Of a DNA stretch of 8,694 nt, positions 1 to 6,835 are shown in pieces (position 1 is the first letter of the stretch; the number at the start of each line of letters is the position of its first letter). The DNA is from Cyclobacteriaceae bacterium. Its GTDB lineage: Bacteria > Bacteroidota > Bacteroidia > Cytophagales > Cyclobacteriaceae. A program made the position numbers and the translations under genes. The notes under the pieces were generated by a model. It had not been told where the DNA came from, did not search any database, and saw nothing but the letters and a program-made list of their open reading frames with translations. The stretch is taken from the NCBI GenBank assembly GCA_013140395.1, contig JABFSY010000069.1, forward strand, positions 1-8,694, in the 5' to 3' direction.

Positions 1-2
1 GA

Positions 3-1613
3 TCATCTGACCTAAAATCGTACTATCTATCGGGCGGATATTATGGAAAGAAAACACTGCTCAAAGCGATCGTTTTTGGTGGACGCGAAATCACTTACCA
101 AAGTTGGTACGGGGTACCAGAGTCGCGTTTAAAAAATGATGTGGCTGGGATGCTCGAGACAGCCGCAACGGAGGGATGGAATGCTGATCAAACCCAAAAC
201 CTGCTCACTAGTAATAGTCGTACATTTAACCTTTACACTTATCCCAATCAAGTCGACAACTACAGGCAGGACCATTATCAACTTCACTTTTCTCATCAAA
301 TTAACTCGGCTTTTACCGCGAATTCTGCACTACATTATACACGAGGCAGTGGTTACTACGAAGAGTTTCGGATAGACGAGAGCTACAGCAGGTACGGACT
401 CGGGGACATTACAGTGGGATCGGAAACTTTCTCAAGCTCTGATTTAGTTAGAAGACGTTGGCTCGACAATCATTTCTACGGAATCACCTGGTCTTTGAAC
501 TATGAAAAGTCTGACCTTCATTCCGTTGTGGGAGGTGGATGGAATAAGTATGATGGCGATCATTTTGGGGAGATTACGTGGTCAGCATTGCCAATGGGTG
601 TACCGAAAGATTATCGATACTATTTCAACAATGGCAAGAAAACTGATTTTAACATCTTTTGGAAAACGAACTACAGCTTAACAGAAAAACTAAGCGCATT
701 TCTTGATCTGCAGTACAGACGAATAGACTACGGAGCAGCCGGTCGTGAAAACCGTCAGTTCAATTTTAATATTGAGGCAGACTTTAATTTTTTCAATCCA
801 AAAATAGGTTTGACCTATTCGCTGGATAGTCAGCAAAATATTTATGCATCCTACGCCATTTCCAATCGTGAGCCCGTGCGCGATGATTTTGTCGATGGTG
901 CCACTACACGAGCCCCTGTGCACGAACGGTTGGGAAACCTAGAGGTAGGATGGCGCAAAAAAAAAGACCGTTATGCATTCAATGTAAACTACTACCTGAT
1001 GAACTACACCAATCAACTCGTCCTGACGGGTGCGGTCAATGATGTGGGCGCGTCCATCCGTACGAATGTGCCAGAAAGTTATCGGATGGGAATTGAACTA
1101 GATGGAACCATTAAACTTAGCAAGAGATTGAGTTGGAATGCCAACCTTACCTTAAGCCAAAATAAAATAAAGAAGTTCACCGAAGTACTATACGACTATG
1201 GACAAAACTTTGACGAATACAATGAAGTGACCAATGTGTATGTTGATACCGATATCTCATTTTCTCCATCTGCCATTGCGGGATCGGTATTAAGTGTTGT
1301 GCCAGCAAAAGGAGTTGAGCTTTCGTGGCTTTCCAAATACGTAGGCGATCAGTTTCTAGACAATACATCCAATGCTAAACGACAAATTGATCCCTATTTT
1401 GTAAATGACCTGCGAGTCAGCTATTCAAAAAAGCCAAGTTTCATGCGCGAACTGTCTGTGAGCGTGTTGATAAACAATATCTTCGATGAAAGCTACGAGT
1501 CAAATGGATTTACATATGGTTACTTTGGCGGTCTTTCGAACGCCTACCGCCAAAATTTCTATTATCCACAGGCTGGGCGAAATTACTTGTTAATGCTGGC
1601 ACTTCGATTTTAG
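3..1613 (+). CDS. TonB-dependent outer-membrane receptor, C-terminal part (5' end outside window)
   Basis: The reading frame is open from the left edge (first full codon at 3) to TAG at 1611-1613, giving 536 residues without a start. The internal ATG at 141 is not the real start, because receptor-like sequence continues upstream of it (GGYYGKK, FGGREITYQSWYGVPES). The visible part is a run of alternating aromatic and polar segments typical of a 22-strand beta barrel (QNIYASYAISNREP, YAFNVNYYLMNYTNQLVLTG, LSVSVLINNIFDESYE). It ends in the outer-membrane C-terminal signature with a terminal Phe (NYLLMLALRF). The family imports siderophore-bound iron, cobalamin or other large ligands using TonB/ExbBD energy. 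The plug domain and TonB box are missing from the window, so the substrate cannot be named; the layout resembles siderophore/FecA-type receptors more than SusC, but this is a weak inference. The next gene starts 64 nt downstream and no convincing terminator lies between them. Confidence 0.93.
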   Translation, partial: SSDLKSYYLSGGYYGKKTLLKAIVFGGREITYQSWYGVPESRLKNDVAGMLETAATEGWNADQTQNLLTSNSRTFNLYTYPNQVDNYRQDHYQLHFSHQINSAFTANSALHYTRGSGYYEEFRIDESYSRYGLGDITVGSETFSSSDLVRRRWLDNHFYGITWSLNYEKSDLHSVVGGGWNKYDGDHFGEITWSALPMGVPKDYRYYFNNGKKTDFNIFWKTNYSLTEKLSAFLDLQYRRIDYGAAGRENRQFNFNIEADFNFFNPKIGLTYSLDSQQNIYASYAISNREPVRDDFVDGATTRAPVHERLGNLEVGWRKKKDRYAFNVNYYLMNYTNQLVLTGAVNDVGASIRTNVPESYRMGIELDGTIKLSKRLSWNANLTLSQNKIKKFTEVLYDYGQNFDEYNEVTNVYVDTDISFSPSAIAGSVLSVVPAKGVELSWLSKYVGDQFLDNTSNAKRQIDPYFVNDLRVSYSKKPSFMRELSVSVLINNIFDESYESNGFTYGYFGGLSNAYRQNFYYPQAGRNYLLMLALRF

Positions 1614-1666
1614 CCGTATAAGTTTTTTTCAAAAAGCAAAGGCGTGCTACAAGAGTGATTTAATAG

Positions 1667-1674
1667 TACTTTTG
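1667..1674 (+). promoter_or_regulatory. Bacteroidota -7 promoter element TACTTTTG upstream of the prenyltransferase
   Basis: TACTTTTG matches the Bacteroidota sigma-ABfr -7 consensus TAnnTTTG exactly. Only TAG separates it from the ATG at 1678, so transcription would begin at or within a few bases of the start codon. No clear -33 TTTG is seen at the expected distance upstream. The position suggests a leaderless or nearly leaderless mRNA for the prenyltransferase-purN-hydrolase run. Confidence 0.55.
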
Positions 1675-1677
1675 TAG

Positions 1678-2517
1678 ATGCAACTGATTCTGGCACTTTT
1701 CAGGCTTACCCGTTTTTGGAACCTTGCCATCATTGCATTTGCTCAATACTTCACCGCCTTTTTTTTGTTTCATCAAGGGCTTCTCGTCATCACGGACTTC
1801 TGGCTTTTTCTCATCGTGGCATCTACCGTTATGATTGCCGCTGCGGGTTATATTATTAACGATTACTACGACATCAAAATTGACCTCATCAACAAACCCG
1901 ACCGTGTGGTGATCGGCAAAACCATTACGCGCAGGTACGCCATTTTTTTTCATACCGTCATCTCTGTTACAGGAGTTGGCATGGGTCTATTGATCAATTG
2001 GAAGGTGGGTGCTGTAAATTTTGTTAGCGTCTTTTTACTTTGGCTCTATTCTAACAATTTAAAGAGACTACCTTTAATCGGCAATCTTGTCGTTTCGCTA
2101 CTGACTGGCTTGTCCATTTTTCTATTGAGTTTTCTTTACGAACAATATCTTCCCTTGGTGATGACGTATTCGCTTTTTGCTTTCTTCATGACATTGATTC
2201 GCGAGATTGTGAAAGATATGGAGGATATGAAGGGTGATACCACATTTGGATGTAGAACGTTGCCCATCGTGTGGGGTATTCGGAAGACAAAATCATTTTT
2301 GTATGGGACCATCCTGGTTTTTTCCTTTTTAGTGCTTTGGCTCGACTACCAGCAGTTGAAGATATCGTGGATCTATTTTATCCCTTTGCTATTTGTCCCC
2401 ATGTCTTTATTGTTCTATCGATTGTTAAAGGCCGATACAAAGAAAGAATTTTTTCAACTAAGCCAGCTGTGCAAAATCATCATGCTACTGGGCATTTGCA
2501 GCATGATTTTCGTCTAG
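1678..2517 (+). CDS. UbiA-family membrane prenyltransferase (DGGGP-synthase-like)
   Basis: This 279-residue polytopic membrane protein belongs to the UbiA superfamily, which moves an isoprenoid chain from a polyprenyl diphosphate to an acceptor using Mg2+. Both Asp-rich motifs are present: the first is NDYYDIKID (N61, D62, D65, D69) followed by KPDRV (73-77), and the second is DMEDMKGD (D180, D183, D187). About eight hydrophobic segments span residues 14-32, 40-60, 88-106, 112-124, 132-153, 158-175, 207-222 and 231-248. The start at 1678 places the family's N-terminal RLTRFWN at residues 9-15, and no upstream ATG is needed. Its size and motifs resemble the Bacteroidota proteins usually annotated geranylgeranylglycerol-phosphate geranylgeranyltransferase, rather than MenA or heme o synthase. 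The true acceptor in bacteria of this group is uncertain. purN begins 3 nt after the stop, pointing to co-transcription. Confidence 0.88.
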   Translation: MQLILALFRLTRFWNLAIIAFAQYFTAFFLFHQGLLVITDFWLFLIVASTVMIAAAGYIINDYYDIKIDLINKPDRVVIGKTITRRYAIFFHTVISVTGVGMGLLINWKVGAVNFVSVFLLWLYSNNLKRLPLIGNLVVSLLTGLSIFLLSFLYEQYLPLVMTYSLFAFFMTLIREIVKDMEDMKGDTTFGCRTLPIVWGIRKTKSFLYGTILVFSFLVLWLDYQQLKISWIYFIPLLFVPMSLLFYRLLKADTKKEFFQLSQLCKIIMLLGICSMIFV

Positions 2518-2520
2518 TCT

Positions 2521-3105
2521 ATGTCAAATTCTCGTATTTGTATTTTCGCTTCAGGAAATGGCACTAACGCAGAAGCCATCTTCAAACACTTTGAGAACCA
2601 TCCTACCATTCATGTCACACTCGTACTTTCCAATAATCCAAATGCCGCGGTCTTAGAACGAGCAAAAAAATTTGGAATCGAAAGCGGTGTTTTTACAAAG
2701 TCTGAATTTAGTGAGAGTGACGATGTCGTAAAACGCCTACTGGCTCATCAGATCACCCACATCGTGTTGGCAGGTTTTCTTTGGCTAATCCCAAAGAAGT
2801 TAATTAGTGCCTATTCCGGAAAAATGATCAACATTCATCCCGCCTTGTTGCCCAAATTTGGGGGAAAAGGCATGTATGGAATGAGAGTTCATGAAGCGGT
2901 AAAACAGGCAGGCGAAACCGAGACGGGCATTACCATCCACGAGGTAAACGAGCAATACGATAAAGGGAGAATTGTTTTCCAAACGTCCTGTGTCGTTCTT
3001 TCATCTGATACTCCTGAACAAGTTGCCAGTAAAATCCATAACTTAGAACATCAACATTACCCTCGCGTGATTGAGCAATGGGTAAAGGCTAGTACCAATC
3101 CCTAA
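2521..3105 (+). CDS. purN: Phosphoribosylglycinamide formyltransferase (GART, 10-formyl-THF dependent)
   Basis: The product catalyses the third step of de novo purine synthesis in the cytoplasm, formylating GAR to FGAR with 10-formyltetrahydrofolate. The 194-residue protein has the usual PurN length. The N-terminal phosphate-binding loop ASGNGTN is at residues 10-16, and the folate/active-site segment NIHPALLP is at 104-111. The catalytic triad known from E. coli PurN corresponds to N104, H106 and D147 (in YDKG). The GGKGMYG segment (114-120) is the Bacteroidota variant of the substrate loop. The ATG at 2521 lies 3 nt after the prenyltransferase stop, and the hydrolase starts 10 nt after its own stop, so it sits inside an operon with functionally unrelated partners. 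No purine-specific leader or PurR-like site is visible. Confidence 0.95.
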   Translation: MSNSRICIFASGNGTNAEAIFKHFENHPTIHVTLVLSNNPNAAVLERAKKFGIESGVFTKSEFSESDDVVKRLLAHQITHIVLAGFLWLIPKKLISAYSGKMINIHPALLPKFGGKGMYGMRVHEAVKQAGETETGITIHEVNEQYDKGRIVFQTSCVVLSSDTPEQVASKIHNLEHQHYPRVIEQWVKASTNP

Positions 3106-3115
3106 ACGCTTACTT

Positions 3116-4687
3116 ATGAAAAATCTTACCGTTCCCTTCCTGGCTATTCTAATCGCGTTGGCTTTTTCCGCTTGTCAACCGACAGCCAAACTTTCAGAAG
3201 ATAAGATTGAGTCGACTAGTGGAGAATATACCGTCCCCTACTTTGAAGACACTGCACGAGTTAGTAAAATTATCAAGTACACGTCTGTCGTAGATTCGAT
3301 TTTCGCGAGGTCTGCGAAGCTCAATCATAACCCGGCTATCGCATACGGAATTGTGGTAGACAATAAATTGGTTTACGCCAACAGTGTGGGTTATTCCAAT
3401 ATTGAAAAGAAAATCCCAGCAACCAGTAAAACACGCTTCCGGATTGCCTCCATGACAAAGAGTTTTACTGCCATGGCAATTCTTAAACTGAGGGACGCAG
3501 GGAAACTGCAATTGTCTGACGCAGCCTCTTTGTATATCCCGGAAATGAAAAACCTAAAATACCCGACCACAGATGCATTACCCATTTCTATTTTCAATCT
3601 CCTTACTATGTCGGCTGGTTTTCCCGAGGATAATCCGTGGGGCGATCGTCAGTTATCTGACACGGACGAAGACTTGCTCCGTCTAATGAAAGAGGGCGTA
3701 TCTTTTTCCAATACGCCCGGAGCGGAATTTGAATACAGTAATTTAGGTTATGCGCTGTTAGGAAAAATTATTGCGAATGTGTCCGGCAAGAGTTATCAGC
3801 AATACGTAACAGAAAATATTCTGCTGCCACTAAACATGAACGACTGCGGCTATGAATATGAAACGATGCCTGCCGATCAGGTGGCTGTTGGTTATCGGTG
3901 GGAAGATCAGCAATGGAAGCCCGAAGAATTACTAAAAGACGGATCGTATGCGTCCATGGGAGGAATGATTTGCACCATTGAAGATTTTGCCAAGTACATG
4001 AGCTTCCTTCTGTCAGTAACACCTTCAACAAATCAAGAAGAAGTGGGGCCGGTAAAAAGAAGTAGCGCGCGCGAAATGCAACAGCCTTGGAAGTTCACCG
4101 TTCTGGCACCCAAGAGAAAAGCTCGCAATGGCGAGCCATGTCCTGCAACGGGAAGCTATGGGTTCGGTCTTGGCTGGCGAATAGATTGCAGTGGGAGAAT
4201 AACAGTTTCGCATAGCGGTGGCTTGCCTGGTTTTGGAAGCGTGTATCAATTATTTCCTGATTTGGGTATCGGAGTGGTGGCTTTCAGCAACCTCACCTAT
4301 GCCAGCATGGGAGTCCCTGTGTCGCAAGTAGTAGACACACTCATTGTACTTGCCGATTTAAAAAAGCGAGCTATTCCGGTGTCTCCTACTTTAAAAAGAA
4401 TGCAAGAAGATTTGATGAAAGCCTTACTTACCTGGGAAAATCAATACGATCATCTCTTTGCCGAGAACTTCTTTCCGGATAAATCAAAAGACCGCTGGCA
4501 AAAAGAGACTGCAGATCTGTTTGCCAACATTGGCGCAATCAAAAACGTATCGGCTATGCGGCCTGAAAATCTACTGCGGGGCACGTTTACCATAGCCGGA
4601 GAGAAGGGTGAGCTAAATGTTTTCTTCACGCTGACACCCGACACGAAACCGAAGATTCAAGAGTTGGACATTTTTGTTAAAGAGTAA
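3116..4687 (+). CDS. Serine hydrolase of the beta-lactamase class C / PBP4* family, probable lipoprotein
   Basis: This 523-residue protein begins with a signal peptide and lipobox-like sequence ending LAFSAC, with Cys20 as the predicted lipidated residue, so it is probably membrane-anchored outside the cytoplasm. The penicillin-recognising fold covers about residues 60-405. It contains the nucleophile motif S112-M-T-K115, the second motif Y207-S-N209, and HSG (366-368) in place of KTG. HSG or HTG is usual in esterases, D-aminopeptidases and PBP4*-like members, so a clinical-type beta-lactamase is not implied. A charged insertion of about 40 residues (305-345) lies between the second and third motifs. 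Residues about 425-523 form an extra C-terminal region that I cannot assign. The family includes esterases and peptide hydrolases, and the substrate cannot be told from sequence. It is last in the + strand run and faces the response regulator across a 17-nt gap. Confidence 0.9.
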   Translation: MKNLTVPFLAILIALAFSACQPTAKLSEDKIESTSGEYTVPYFEDTARVSKIIKYTSVVDSIFARSAKLNHNPAIAYGIVVDNKLVYANSVGYSNIEKKIPATSKTRFRIASMTKSFTAMAILKLRDAGKLQLSDAASLYIPEMKNLKYPTTDALPISIFNLLTMSAGFPEDNPWGDRQLSDTDEDLLRLMKEGVSFSNTPGAEFEYSNLGYALLGKIIANVSGKSYQQYVTENILLPLNMNDCGYEYETMPADQVAVGYRWEDQQWKPEELLKDGSYASMGGMICTIEDFAKYMSFLLSVTPSTNQEEVGPVKRSSAREMQQPWKFTVLAPKRKARNGEPCPATGSYGFGLGWRIDCSGRITVSHSGGLPGFGSVYQLFPDLGIGVVAFSNLTYASMGVPVSQVVDTLIVLADLKKRAIPVSPTLKRMQEDLMKALLTWENQYDHLFAENFFPDKSKDRWQKETADLFANIGAIKNVSAMRPENLLRGTFTIAGEKGELNVFFTLTPDTKPKIQELDIFVKE

Positions 4688-4704
4688 CGGTTGCCGACTA
4701 AACG

Positions 4705-5403
4705 CTATAGAGCTACCTCCAACCGAAACCCAACTCCGTGATAGTTTACGATTTCTACCTTTGGATCATCCTTTAAATACTTACGCAGTTTTGAAATAAA
4801 GACATCTAAGCTGCGTCCCATAAAGTAGTCATCATCTCCCCAAACGGTAGTTAAAATTTCTTCGCGCTTCAACACACGGTCTTTGTTTGAACAAAGTAAC
4901 CTTAACACTTCTGCTTCTTTCTGTGTGAGTGTTTTGTTTCCTGTGATATGATGTAAAGAAAAATTCTTGCAGTCAAAATTGAAATCGCCAATCGAGTAGG
5001 AAGCTTCATCCACAGAGTGACTGCCCGCGCCCGTTCTTCGCAAGAAAACTTCCATGCGTAGAAAGAGTTCTTCCATGCTAAAGGGCTTGACTAGGTAATC
5101 ATCGCCACCGGAATTAAATCCAATAATTTTATCTTCAAGCATCGACTTAGCAGTCACAAACAAAATTGGAACTTCTTTATTCTTTGCCCGGATGGATTGC
5201 GCCAAACTAAAACCATCTTTTTTGGGCATCATGACGTCAAGGATACACAAGTCAAACGACTGAGTTTGAAATTGCTGATCACCTTCTTCTCCGTTGGTGC
5301 AGAGCGTTACCTGATATCCTTTGTGAATCAGGTTATCCTTTATCACAAACCCAAGGCTGGGGTCATCTTCAACTAGTAAAATATTTGCACCCATCTGACT
5401 CAT
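4705..5403 (-). CDS. OmpR-family response regulator, RprY-like
   Basis: This 232-residue cytoplasmic transcription factor pairs with the adjacent kinase. The receiver domain (about 6-122) has the acidic pair D13/D14, the phospho-acceptor D56 in LDVMMPKKDG, T84, and K106 in VKPF. The DNA-binding winged helix (about 135-230) ends with the strongly conserved segment GRSLDVFISKLRKYLKDD and YHGVGFRLEV. From memory, the receiver and effector sequences closely resemble RprY of Bacteroides. Two start codons are possible, ATG 5403 and ATG 5394 (residue 4, MGANILLVEDD); the second would leave 14 nt rather than 5 nt after the kinase stop. Its likely target is the TTAACA repeat cluster at 6721-6777, by autoregulation (inference). 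The 17-nt convergent gap to the hydrolase gene holds no recognisable terminator hairpin. Confidence 0.93.
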   Translation of the reverse strand: MSQMGANILLVEDDPSLGFVIKDNLIHKGYQVTLCTNGEEGDQQFQTQSFDLCILDVMMPKKDGFSLAQSIRAKNKEVPILFVTAKSMLEDKIIGFNSGGDDYLVKPFSMEELFLRMEVFLRRTGAGSHSVDEASYSIGDFNFDCKNFSLHHITGNKTLTQKEAEVLRLLCSNKDRVLKREEILTTVWGDDDYFMGRSLDVFISKLRKYLKDDPKVEIVNYHGVGFRLEVAL

Positions 5404-5408
5404 TCAAA

Positions 5409-6671
5409 TTACATTGGCAACACAATTGTAAATATACTTCCATTACCAGGCATGCTTTGAACCGAAATTCTCCCCTTGTGCGCTTCCACTATCAGTTTTA
5501 CATAGTTCAATCCTAATCCGAAACCTTTTACATCGTGCCGATTGCCTGTCGGCACTCGATAGAATCGCGCGAAAATCCTTTTTTGATTCTCCTGGCTGAT
5601 GCCGATGCCGTTGTCACTTATCTCAATTTGAATAGATGTCTGGCTGTTAGATGTGGTAATAGATATTCTCGGTTCTTTTTCACAATACTTAATCGCATTG
5701 TCTAATAGGTTGCCTATCACGTTTGTAAAATGAAGTTTATCGGCCAAAATATGGCTGTTAGTTGCATTCAATGCAAGTCCAACCTCTCCCCTCTTTGATG
5801 AGAGCGCTACTGTGTGATTGTCTACGGCTTCTTTAATAAGTTCATGGATATCCTGTTGCTCCTTTTTTAGGCCAACGTCTGCTTTTTCTGTCTGAGCCAT
5901 TTGCAATACACGCTCCACTTGTTGCTTCAACCGCTGACTTTCATTTTCAATAATCGTAGCATAGTTCAACAACCGTTCAGGATTTTTTGCGATCGATGGA
6001 TCTTTCAATACTTCAGAGGATATAGCGATGGTTGCCAATGGCGTTTTAAACTCATGCGTCATGTTATTAATAAAATCGTTTTGAACTTCTGACAGTCGCC
6101 TTTGCTTAAGGATCACAAACAGGGTGTACACAAAAAAGAAGATAACCACCAACATTACTATGGAGGAAAATCCCCAAATGCCCATTTGGCTGATCAGGTT
6201 GGCTTCGATCTGGGGAAACCGAACACCAAAATAATAACCGTCCATTTCCAAAGAAGGCAGTTCACTCAAGCTAACCGGTATTTTGTTTTTTGTGGGTGAA
6301 ATGTAATTGCCACCTGCCATACATTGCTTCGAACAGTCGTACACGCCAAATTGGTAGTCGGCTGTTATCTTTCGTTTGTCAAATTCATTCTTTAACAAAA
6401 AACCCAGGAGGTTTGAATCGATTGGGCCATTCACTAAGACGGTAAAATAGTTACTCGACTCCTGATCTACCAAACTATTGGCCGGCATGGGCGTTTTATT
6501 GATGTCGTAGATGCGGGTGGCCACATTTTCCAACGCCAGGTTGACATCGGCATTGAACTGATTCGCTTTCAGATCAAAAGCCTTCCTTACCCAGTATATC
6601 TGCGTGGCAGTAATGCCCAATATACTTAGTGCAGCAAGTGCAATTACAATTCGAAGGGTAAGCCTGTTCAC
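5409..6671 (-). CDS. Membrane sensor histidine kinase, RprX-like
   Basis: Read from the GTG at 6671 the product has 420 residues. TM1 covers about 7-27 and an extracytoplasmic sensor region about 28-162. TM2 covers about 166-188, followed by a short linker. The HisKA dimerisation helix carries the phosphorylated His206 in MTHEFKTPL. The ATP-binding domain has the N box NLLDNAIKY (321-329), G1 DNGIGI (353-358) and G2 GFGLGL (383-388), and ends in FTIVLPM. All kinase motifs look intact. The frame extends upstream to a GTG at 6701, but I prefer 6671. MNRLTLRIVIA puts TM1 at the usual distance from the N-terminus, and the extra ten codons contain a TACCTTTG promoter element. The sensor region holds a CxxxC pair (C113, C117). 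The gene lies 5 nt upstream of its response regulator and surely shares its transcript. The signal sensed is unknown. Confidence 0.9.
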   Translation of the reverse strand: MNRLTLRIVIALAALSILGITATQIYWVRKAFDLKANQFNADVNLALENVATRIYDINKTPMPANSLVDQESSNYFTVLVNGPIDSNLLGFLLKNEFDKRKITADYQFGVYDCSKQCMAGGNYISPTKNKIPVSLSELPSLEMDGYYFGVRFPQIEANLISQMGIWGFSSIVMLVVIFFFVYTLFVILKQRRLSEVQNDFINNMTHEFKTPLATIAISSEVLKDPSIAKNPERLLNYATIIENESQRLKQQVERVLQMAQTEKADVGLKKEQQDIHELIKEAVDNHTVALSSKRGEVGLALNATNSHILADKLHFTNVIGNLLDNAIKYCEKEPRISITTSNSQTSIQIEISDNGIGISQENQKRIFARFYRVPTGNRHDVKGFGLGLNYVKLIVEAHKGRISVQSMPGNGSIFTIVLPM

Positions 6672-6675
6672 CTTA

Positions 6676-6683
6676 CAAAGGTA
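6676..6683 (-). promoter_or_regulatory. Bacteroidota -7 promoter element TACCTTTG for the two-component operon
   Basis: On the - strand TACCTTTG matches TAnnTTTG exactly and is followed by TAAG and then GTG at 6671. Transcription would start at about that GTG, so the kinase mRNA would be leaderless or nearly so. A -33 TTTG is not evident at the right spacing, which suits a promoter that depends on an activator. The TTAACA pair at 6721-6737 lies about 38-54 bp upstream of this element. Confidence 0.55.
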
Positions 6684-6720
6684 TTTAGTATTTAAAGCCA
6701 CTTTGGTACGAAAAATGCCT

Positions 6721-6777
6721 TTAACAAAGCGTTAACATCTTTTAGGCCTTTTTTAACACCGAAAACCACTTTTAACA
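6721..6777. promoter_or_regulatory. Cluster of four TTAACA direct repeats, candidate OmpR-family operator
   Basis: Four exact copies of TTAACA, all in the same orientation on the + strand, lie at 6721-6726, 6732-6737, 6753-6758 and 6772-6777. The first two form TTAACA-N5-TTAACA, an 11-bp direct repeat like the half-site spacing of PhoB, CpxR and other OmpR-family regulators. The third copy follows at 21 bp (two helical turns) and the fourth at 19 bp. The block fills the divergent space between the kinase and the DUF1573 gene, so one bound regulator could act on both. The match to the neighbouring response regulator is inference from position and geometry. Single copies of TTAACA also occur inside coding regions of this window, so the clustering, not the hexamer alone, carries the evidence. 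Confidence 0.55.
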
Positions 6778-6779
6778 GA

Positions 6780-6787
6780 GATGTTTG
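6780..6787 (+). promoter_or_regulatory. Possible -7 element (GATGTTTG) for the DUF1573 gene
   Basis: GATGTTTG differs from TAnnTTTG at the first base only. It would start transcription about 40-45 nt before the ATG at 6836. The third and fourth TTAACA copies would then overlap its -33 region and spacer. No TTTG is seen at -33. This is a weak call made from position. Confidence 0.25.
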
Positions 6788-6835
6788 TACAGATCAAAAT
6801 ATCCCTTTAAGTTTAACCCAAAATTGGACAACAAC

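Noticed and set aside
136..375. 79-residue + strand ORF overlapping the TonB-receptor frame
   Set aside because: It is an out-of-frame shadow of the receptor, which is supported by clear barrel motifs through the same bases.
1614..1677. T-run and A-run (from about 1623 to 1640) after the receptor gene as a terminator
   Set aside because: The T and A tracts could pair only with a one-base loop and there is no GC stem, so this is not a credible intrinsic terminator.
3194..4249. Several - strand ORFs of 68-105 residues opposite the serine hydrolase
   Set aside because: None has recognisable motifs, and all lie antisense to an intact gene with full catalytic motifs.
3116..4687. Serine hydrolase as an antibiotic-resistance beta-lactamase
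   Set aside because: The third motif is HSG rather than KTG and the protein has extra regions and a lipobox. Membership of the broad serine-hydrolase family does not support a resistance call.
4688..4704. Convergent gap between hydrolase and response regulator as a terminator site
   Set aside because: It is only 17 nt and shows no inverted repeat or T-run.
6785..6835. N-terminal extension of the DUF1573 protein from TTG 6785
   Set aside because: It would put 17 polar and basic residues before a textbook signal peptide. ATG 6836 is the natural start, and the region fits promoter and leader better.
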